Assembly (NCBI GenBank): GCA_021202495.1
Contig: JAJQCX010000192.1
Coordinates: forward strand, 1-18,486
From: Clostridia bacterium
GTDB lineage: Bacteria > Bacillota > Clostridia > UMGS1883
Direction: 5' to 3'
Length of the DNA stretch: 18,486 nt
Positions 15,295 to 18,486 of the stretch are shown here, in pieces (position 1 is the stretch's first letter; each line of letters starts with the position of its first letter). A program made the translations under genes and the position numbers. The notes beneath the pieces are model-generated. The model searched no databases and was not told where the DNA came from. It worked only from the letters and a program-made list of their open reading frames with translations.

Positions 15295-15447
15295 AATTCA
15301 ATAAAAACGCTTGCTGAAAGGCGCGTGGGTGACGGAAGTATGGTGGTAGACCGCGGGCGGGGCAAGATGTGCCCAACAACCATAGCTGCGGCAATGTGGA
15401 AAAACGTAAAAGAGCGGGAGTCCGCGCCATATGACCAAGACGCCTGA
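15295..15447 (+). other. Unexplained stretch: reading-frame remnant or structured RNA
   Basis: This lies in the 386-base gap between the convergent GLUG and PLC genes. A frame with no good start stays open for about 50 codons to TGA 15445-15447, reading IKTLAERRVGDGSM and ending ERESAPYDQDA. The same bases can fold: GGCGCG 15320-15325 with CGCGCC 15423-15428, TATGGTGGT 15339-15347 with ACAACCATA 15376-15384 (8 of 9 pairs), and GGGCA 15360-15364 with TGCCC 15370-15374, all nested. I do not recognise a family for either reading. From 15209 to 15294 I see nothing clear. Confidence 0.3.
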
Positions 15448-15494
15448 AGAAATCAAGTTTTTGGCTGAATATTAGTATAATTAGCGTATGAATT

Positions 15495-15546
15495 TTTTCA
15501 ATCAAAAAAGAACGGCGGAAAAAAGCCGTTCTTTTTTGATTGAAAA
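15495..15546. terminator. Bidirectional terminator between convergent genes
   Basis: A perfect 22-bp inverted repeat (15495-15516 with 15525-15546) with an 8-base loop. The core is AAGAACGGC / GCCGTTCTT, flanked by A- and T-runs on both sides, so it can end transcripts from both strands. It lies four bases past the PLC gene stop. Confidence 0.88.
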
Positions 15547-15550
15547 TTTA

Positions 15551-18430
15551 TTATTCTACCGAAAGCTCCGATATGTCGGTGAGGGGATTTAATTCACCGT
15601 TCCAGAGGAAGAATTTTGCGGTGTCGGTGGAGGTAAATGCGCCGTCAATTGTGAAGGTTACTTCTGTTTCGGAGGCGGGGTCGAGTGAAATTACAGAAAC
15701 GTCCGCGTCTTTAAGGTCGCCGTTTTCGTCGTAGACGGCGAGGTAGGCATTGGCGGAAAGTGAGGTTGAATCGTGATTTTTAATTGTGAATGCGGCAGTG
15801 AATGAGCCTTCGGTCAATGCCGATGAGGTTTGAACAACCTCAATTCCGGTTGCGGCTTCGCCTTCGTAGGAAATTGTTATTGTTGAGCCTGCGAGAGCGT
15901 AGAGCCCGTTATTTGAATTGCCCAGGATGACAAGCCTGTCGGAGGAATCGGAGGCGACGGTTTCGGCGATGATGTCTGCGTCAAGATCTATCGAAACCGT
16001 TTCGCCCGCTGTGCCCGAGGGGGTGAAGTCAGCGATTAAATTTTCATCCGTGAGCTTTTGCGAAAGGTCGGCAAGGCTCATGGAGCGATATTCGTCATAC
16101 GTTATTGCATAGAGCTGCACGGAAAAGTCACTTGAATTGGTGTAGCTGCGGGCAAGGGTGGCGTCAAGAGTGTAGGATGCAGCGTTCGTGTTTTGAAGAG
16201 AGTTGTCGAGTACGGCGACGCCGATGCGGTCATGGGAATATTTTGCGCCCCAGTTGAACGCGCCGAAATCCTTTTTGCCGGTATATGTGCCGTCGTCGGT
16301 GAGGTTGCCGGTGTAGAGTGCGCCGTTTTGAACGGTGAAGGTACTGCTTGTTTCCTCAACGGGGGTACTTTCAGTAACGGGGATTGTTATCTTGCTTGTC
16401 CATGTGTTATTGTCCGCATCGTAGATTGCGGGAATGGGGAGTATTTCTCCGTCGGTGGTATTTGATGCATAGGCGGAGGTTGTGAGATATGTATCGGAGC
16501 CGTTATTTACGACGGTGTTTTCAGCCGAGATGTAGAGCGTGCCGATGGATGCATCAGAGGCAAGCGTGAAAAGCGTATCGCCGTTACTATCGGTATATGT
16601 CGCTGTGAGTGAAGCGGGCTCGTTTGCGGCTTTGAGAAGCGCCGTCAATTCCTTGGCATATTCGCCGTTGCCCGCGCCGTTAATCATAACGATGGGGAGG
16701 GCGGTGAGCCAATCGGTGTGGGTGTTGTTCGTGAGCGCTTCGTAGAGAGCGTCGTTATCGGTCGAGGCTTGGGAGAGAAGGTTGCTGCCTTCGGACTGAG
16801 CCTGCATAACTCTTGCCATTGTCGCTATGGCGTGGTCGCCTGATTTTTCGGAAAGGTAGGAAACCTGCGCGTCGATGTAGTCTTCGCTGAATGTGGTGCC
16901 TATCGAAACTGAACTCTTGTCGTAGTTTGAGTAGAGCGTGCCGTTAAACGCGCCGCTTGTGTCGCCGCGAAGATAAAATTTGCCCTGAGTGTAGCCGACT
17001 GCGCGGCCGAAAAGAACTGCGCCCGCTTCTGTGCCGCCGTTTGTCAGACCGCCGTAGGTGACGGTTGAGATGTCGGTGTTATAATCGTAATTTACAAAAT
17101 CGGCTATGCCGGCTTCTTCGATCATATCGTAGAAATCAGCCCAGGTGGATGCGGTGGCGTTGCCGCTGCTGCCGCTCGAGGTGTTATCCCAAACCTCTTG
17201 GAAGTCGAGAACAACTATCTCGCCGGGGTGCTCTTTGAGCCACTGACCAATCGTGAAAGCGATAGGACGAAATTCGTCGCTCAAAAGACCGTGAGTTGTG
17301 TAGAAAACGCCGTTTGTGTGGGGAGCGGTGCCGTTTAGGAATATATAATAGCTTGCCGAAGCGGTGGAGGTTGAGCGGGAAAGACGAACGTCAAAATATC
17401 TTACGCCCGCCTCAAGGAGTTCAAGGGCTGTTTTGTCCTGCGCACGGCTTATATTTCTTACGGTGCTTGCATAAGAGCCGGCTGCCGCGGTTGCGTAGGA
17501 CGAGCCGCTGTCACCTTGGGTTGTGCCTGCGGCGTCCATTCTGATGGCATCTCCCATGCCGGAGGTGAATGCGTCATGCGCGCCGAGCATATTAAGGGAA
17601 ATGAACGGGGCGCTGTTTGAAACGTTTGAAAAGAAGTTTGTCATGCCGCTCGCCTCATCGACGACACTTGTCGCGGTGTAGGTGAGGGTAATGACGGAAT
17701 TTGACGTGTCGACGGATTTGGAGGTGAAAATGTAGCCTTCAAAATAGGGGATGTCGACATAGGGGCAGATGACCTCGTCGTTATAGCCGAGGGTGTTGTC
17801 GTATGTGGTTGTATATGTGCCGTCTGCGGAAATTGCGATGCCGTCGGTATCGACATATTTCACGGTGTATTCCTCAAATTCGATGTTGGGGTCATTGACC
17901 GTGATGTTGGTAAGCGCAAAGCTTGACGATGCGCCGTTGGTTGAAACGACGATTGTGTCAAGCGAATCGGAGGCGGTGCGGTATGAATCGGTATTAGTCC
18001 ACACGCTGCCGCTGCCGTCGTCCATTGTGACTGTATATGTATGATTTGAAACGGTTGTTTCGATAGTCACATGATATGTAGTGTTCGCGGTGATGTAGCC
18101 GAGATATGTTCCGCTCGACTGGGTTTTAAAATGACCTGTTGTATCGTCGTCCGAGCCGATGCCGATTGCGCCCGCACCCCAGAGAGACTGACCGTTTGAA
18201 ATGTAAATCCAGTTATTTTGCACTCCGTAGGGCGTGTAGTCAAATTCAATCGTGACGCTGCCGGTTACGGGCGAAAGAAGCGTGGCATACGCACCGACGC
18301 CGGAAGTGTTTGCGGGGCAGATGATGTTATCCAAGGTGTACGTTCCGCCTGCCGCAAAGGCGAGCGTGGGAACAAATGCCGCAAGCATGGCGAGAGCCGC
18401 GAAAAGGCTGATAAGTCGTTTGAGTTTCAT
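15551..18430 (-). CDS. Secreted multidomain PI-PLC-like phosphodiesterase
   Basis: A 959-aa exported protein with a signal peptide (KLKR, hydrophobic core, cleavage after ALAFA near residue 26). Residues about 28-180 look like a beta-sandwich, lectin or LamG-like domain. Residues 187-255 resemble a MucBP-like domain (YTVKYVDTDG, EGYIFTSKSV). Residues about 275-600 are a bacterial PI-PLC X domain: LGAHDAFT (His285, Asp286), GVRYFDVRLSR (Asp347, Arg349), TTHG (His380), HPGEIVVLDFQEVWD at 401-415. These match the catalytic residues of Bacillus PI-PLC, so cleavage of phosphatidylinositol or GPI-like lipids is plausible. Two beta-rich domains follow, and the last (865-955) ends in KFFLWNGELNPL, known from clostridial extracellular enzymes. 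No LPXTG or SLH anchor is visible. ATG 18430 has GGAGGTAA at proper distance. Confidence 0.87.
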   Translation of the reverse strand: MKLKRLISLFAALAMLAAFVPTLAFAAGGTYTLDNIICPANTSGVGAYATLLSPVTGSVTIEFDYTPYGVQNNWIYISNGQSLWGAGAIGIGSDDDTTGHFKTQSSGTYLGYITANTTYHVTIETTVSNHTYTVTMDDGSGSVWTNTDSYRTASDSLDTIVVSTNGASSSFALTNITVNDPNIEFEEYTVKYVDTDGIAISADGTYTTTYDNTLGYNDEVICPYVDIPYFEGYIFTSKSVDTSNSVITLTYTATSVVDEASGMTNFFSNVSNSAPFISLNMLGAHDAFTSGMGDAIRMDAAGTTQGDSGSSYATAAAGSYASTVRNISRAQDKTALELLEAGVRYFDVRLSRSTSTASASYYIFLNGTAPHTNGVFYTTHGLLSDEFRPIAFTIGQWLKEHPGEIVVLDFQEVWDNTSSGSSGNATASTWADFYDMIEEAGIADFVNYDYNTDISTVTYGGLTNGGTEAGAVLFGRAVGYTQGKFYLRGDTSGAFNGTLYSNYDKSSVSIGTTFSEDYIDAQVSYLSEKSGDHAIATMARVMQAQSEGSNLLSQASTDNDALYEALTNNTHTDWLTALPIVMINGAGNGEYAKELTALLKAANEPASLTATYTDSNGDTLFTLASDASIGTLYISAENTVVNNGSDTYLTTSAYASNTTDGEILPIPAIYDADNNTWTSKITIPVTESTPVEETSSTFTVQNGALYTGNLTDDGTYTGKKDFGAFNWGAKYSHDRIGVAVLDNSLQNTNAASYTLDATLARSYTNSSDFSVQLYAITYDEYRSMSLADLSQKLTDENLIADFTPSGTAGETVSIDLDADIIAETVASDSSDRLVILGNSNNGLYALAGSTITISYEGEAATGIEVVQTSSALTEGSFTAAFTIKNHDSTSLSANAYLAVYDENGDLKDADVSVISLDPASETEVTFTIDGAFTSTDTAKFFLWNGELNPLTDISELSVE

Positions 18431-18434
18431 TTTC

Positions 18435-18467
18435 TTACCTCCGTTAATATAAGATGATTTTATTATA
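18435..18467 (-). promoter_or_regulatory. Ribosome site and -10 box of the PLC gene
   Basis: Read on the minus strand, TATAAT lies at 18467-18462 and GGAGGTAA at 18442-18435, seven bases before the ATG. A -35 at normal spacing would fall at 18485-18490, largely outside the window. Confidence 0.6.
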
Positions 18468-18486
18468 CACCGCGGAAGGGAAAAAA

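Overview
The window looks like chromosomal DNA of an anaerobic, Gram-positive gut-type bacterium of the class Clostridia. Supporting signs are strong AGGAGG-type ribosome binding sites, clostridial-type IscU with a Cys-rich tail, an oxygen-sensitive NadA, SigA-like promoters with extended -10 boxes, and large secreted repeat proteins with Gram-positive signal peptides. No rRNA, tRNA, CRISPR array or intact insertion sequence was seen.

Layout. 1-367: probable decayed gene. 368-1114: membrane-anchored DUF4230 protein. 1266-1334: a terminator followed by a good promoter. 1358-4500: a tight three-gene operon encoding an 84-aa protein of unknown function, a HipA/CtkA-like protein kinase, and a 665-aa fusion of an SseB-like domain, a MacroD-type macrodomain and an ADP-ribosylglycohydrolase. 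4767-6904: an iron-sulfur assembly operon (IscR-like Rrf2 regulator, cysteine desulfurase, IscU scaffold). 7091-8008: nadA, whose product needs a [4Fe-4S] cluster. 8178-8606: zinc-ribbon/coiled-coil protein. 8920-15129: a 2069-aa secreted GLUG-repeat protein with five modules. 15551-18430 (minus strand): a 959-aa secreted multidomain PI-PLC-like protein, convergent with the giant gene and separated from it by terminators and a short unexplained stretch.

Threaded through the intergenic gaps are six copies of a small palindromic element (arms AAATTCCGC / GCGGAATTT, usually followed 8-9 nt later by a GC-rich hairpin). Its arms show compensatory changes between copies, so the fold seems to be preserved.

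The best candidate for an undescribed system is the 1306-4500 operon. It joins a protein kinase to a protein carrying two different ADP-ribose-removing domains, with a small translationally coupled partner. The intergenic palindrome family and the convergent stretch at 15295-15447 are the next most interesting items. All identifications come from reading motifs by eye, and no database search was run.
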